Shown here in pieces: positions 5,956-6,437 of a stretch of DNA of 6,437 bases. Position 1 is the stretch's first letter. Each line of letters begins with the position of its first letter. The translations under genes and the position numbers were made by a program. The stretch spans positions 1 through 6,437 of the forward strand of contig CAMYJV010000140.1 of the NCBI GenBank assembly GCA_947258805.1, written 5' to 3'. Below the pieces are notes generated by a model. That model had not been told where the DNA came from. It searched no databases and saw only the letters and a program-made list of their open reading frames with translations. This DNA comes from an uncultured Gammaproteobacteria bacterium. GTDB taxonomy: Bacteria > Pseudomonadota > Gammaproteobacteria > GCA-2729495.

Positions 5956-6437
5956 TTAGCTTGCCTGGCCGACTGCAGCCGGAGCGTCTCCCGCCGCATC
6001 TTGCTCAGCAGGCAGGCCGTAGCCGAATATCGGTGACAGCTCGTCGCTCAGCAGCCGGTCGACTTCGGCGAGCTGCCGTTCGTCAAAATAGTCCCGGTAG
6101 CCGCCCACCTTCGCACGCCTCACCTTGTAAGAGTCTGGGTTGTTCTTGTCGCGAGGCTTCAGCCGGCCGCCTCCAACCCAGCCTGCCGATGTGGTCTCCA
6201 GCTTCTTCATGTTCTCAATGGACCCGTAGTCCACCGCATCCTGCAATTCTTCGTCCGTGGCCGGCGTGCCGACGAAGGCCAGGATCTCGCGCAGTTGCGC
6301 CATGGGGTCCGTTCGCAGGTCTTCATAGCGCACCATCAGGAAGTCGGGCAGATTGTGCATGTCGTTGGCCCAGACATTCAGGAACTGAATAATCCTGGGT
6401 AAGCCAGATTCAGGTCGCATCACGAAGTCAATCAACT
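5956..6437 (-). CDS. Sulfotransferase 3, C-terminal half (runs off the window)
   Basis: About 160 residues of the C-terminal half of a third sulfotransferase are visible; the frame is still open at the window end, so the PAPS P-loop and catalytic His lie outside. The assignment rests on DFVMRPESGLPRIIQFLNVW (3-22 from the edge), FLMVRYEDLRTDP (32-44), and the C-terminal block KNNPDSYKVRRAKVGGYRDYF (97-117). These match sulfotransferase 2 (FDFVMKKECGLP, MARYEDMRKDP, KTNPDSFKVRRGKVGGYRDYF). The Gly of RRGKVGG is Ala here. The protein ends in an Ala-rich tail. The TAA stop is followed 18 bases later by the in-frame TTG start of the GT8-like gene, so the two are probably co-transcribed and may act on the same saccharide. 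Confidence 0.88.
   Translation of the reverse strand, partial: LIDFVMRPESGLPRIIQFLNVWANDMHNLPDFLMVRYEDLRTDPMAQLREILAFVGTPATDEELQDAVDYGSIENMKKLETTSAGWVGGGRLKPRDKNNPDSYKVRRAKVGGYRDYFDERQLAEVDRLLSDELSPIFGYGLPAEQDAAGDAPAAVGQAS

Overview
The window is a GC-rich, densely coded piece of a Gram-negative chromosome. A lipid A-type acyltransferase homologue and an ELM1-family protein point to a proteobacterium, probably a high-GC gammaproteobacterium; the genus cannot be read from this sequence. Every gene belongs to envelope-glycan or glycolipid chemistry. There are three sulfotransferases of one subfamily, two probable glycosyltransferases, a non-heme iron 2-oxoglutarate oxygenase and an LpxL-like acyltransferase. 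No RNA genes, CRISPR arrays, transposases or insertion sequences are visible.

Layout. Bases 1-31 may hold the tail of an upstream gene. Plus-strand genes follow: an LpxL/HtrB-like acyltransferase (44-1027, TTG start), sulfotransferase 1 (1110-2072) and an ELM1/GtrOC1-like putative glycosyltransferase (2074-3198, one base after the sulfotransferase stop). The 2OG-Fe(II) oxygenase (3220-3852) lies on the minus strand and converges on this set. A 122-bp divergent control region (3853-3974) separates it from sulfotransferase 2 (3975-4931, plus). After a G-rich convergent gap (4932-5025) come two minus-strand genes: a GT8-like glycosyltransferase (5026-5937) and, upstream of it, sulfotransferase 3 (5956-6437), whose N-terminal half lies outside the window.

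How the genes may work together (inference). Glycosyltransferases would build a saccharide, the acyltransferase would acylate a lipid anchor, the oxygenase would hydroxylate some component, and the PAPS-dependent sulfotransferases would sulfate sugars at different positions. The product would be a sulfated surface glycan or glycolipid, possibly a modified LPS. The acceptors cannot be named from sequence. The points most worth a second look are the number of sulfotransferases, the loss of the expected catalytic histidine in sulfotransferase 1, the in-frame adjacency of sulfotransferase 3 and the GT8-like gene, and a 16-bp dyad in the divergent control region.
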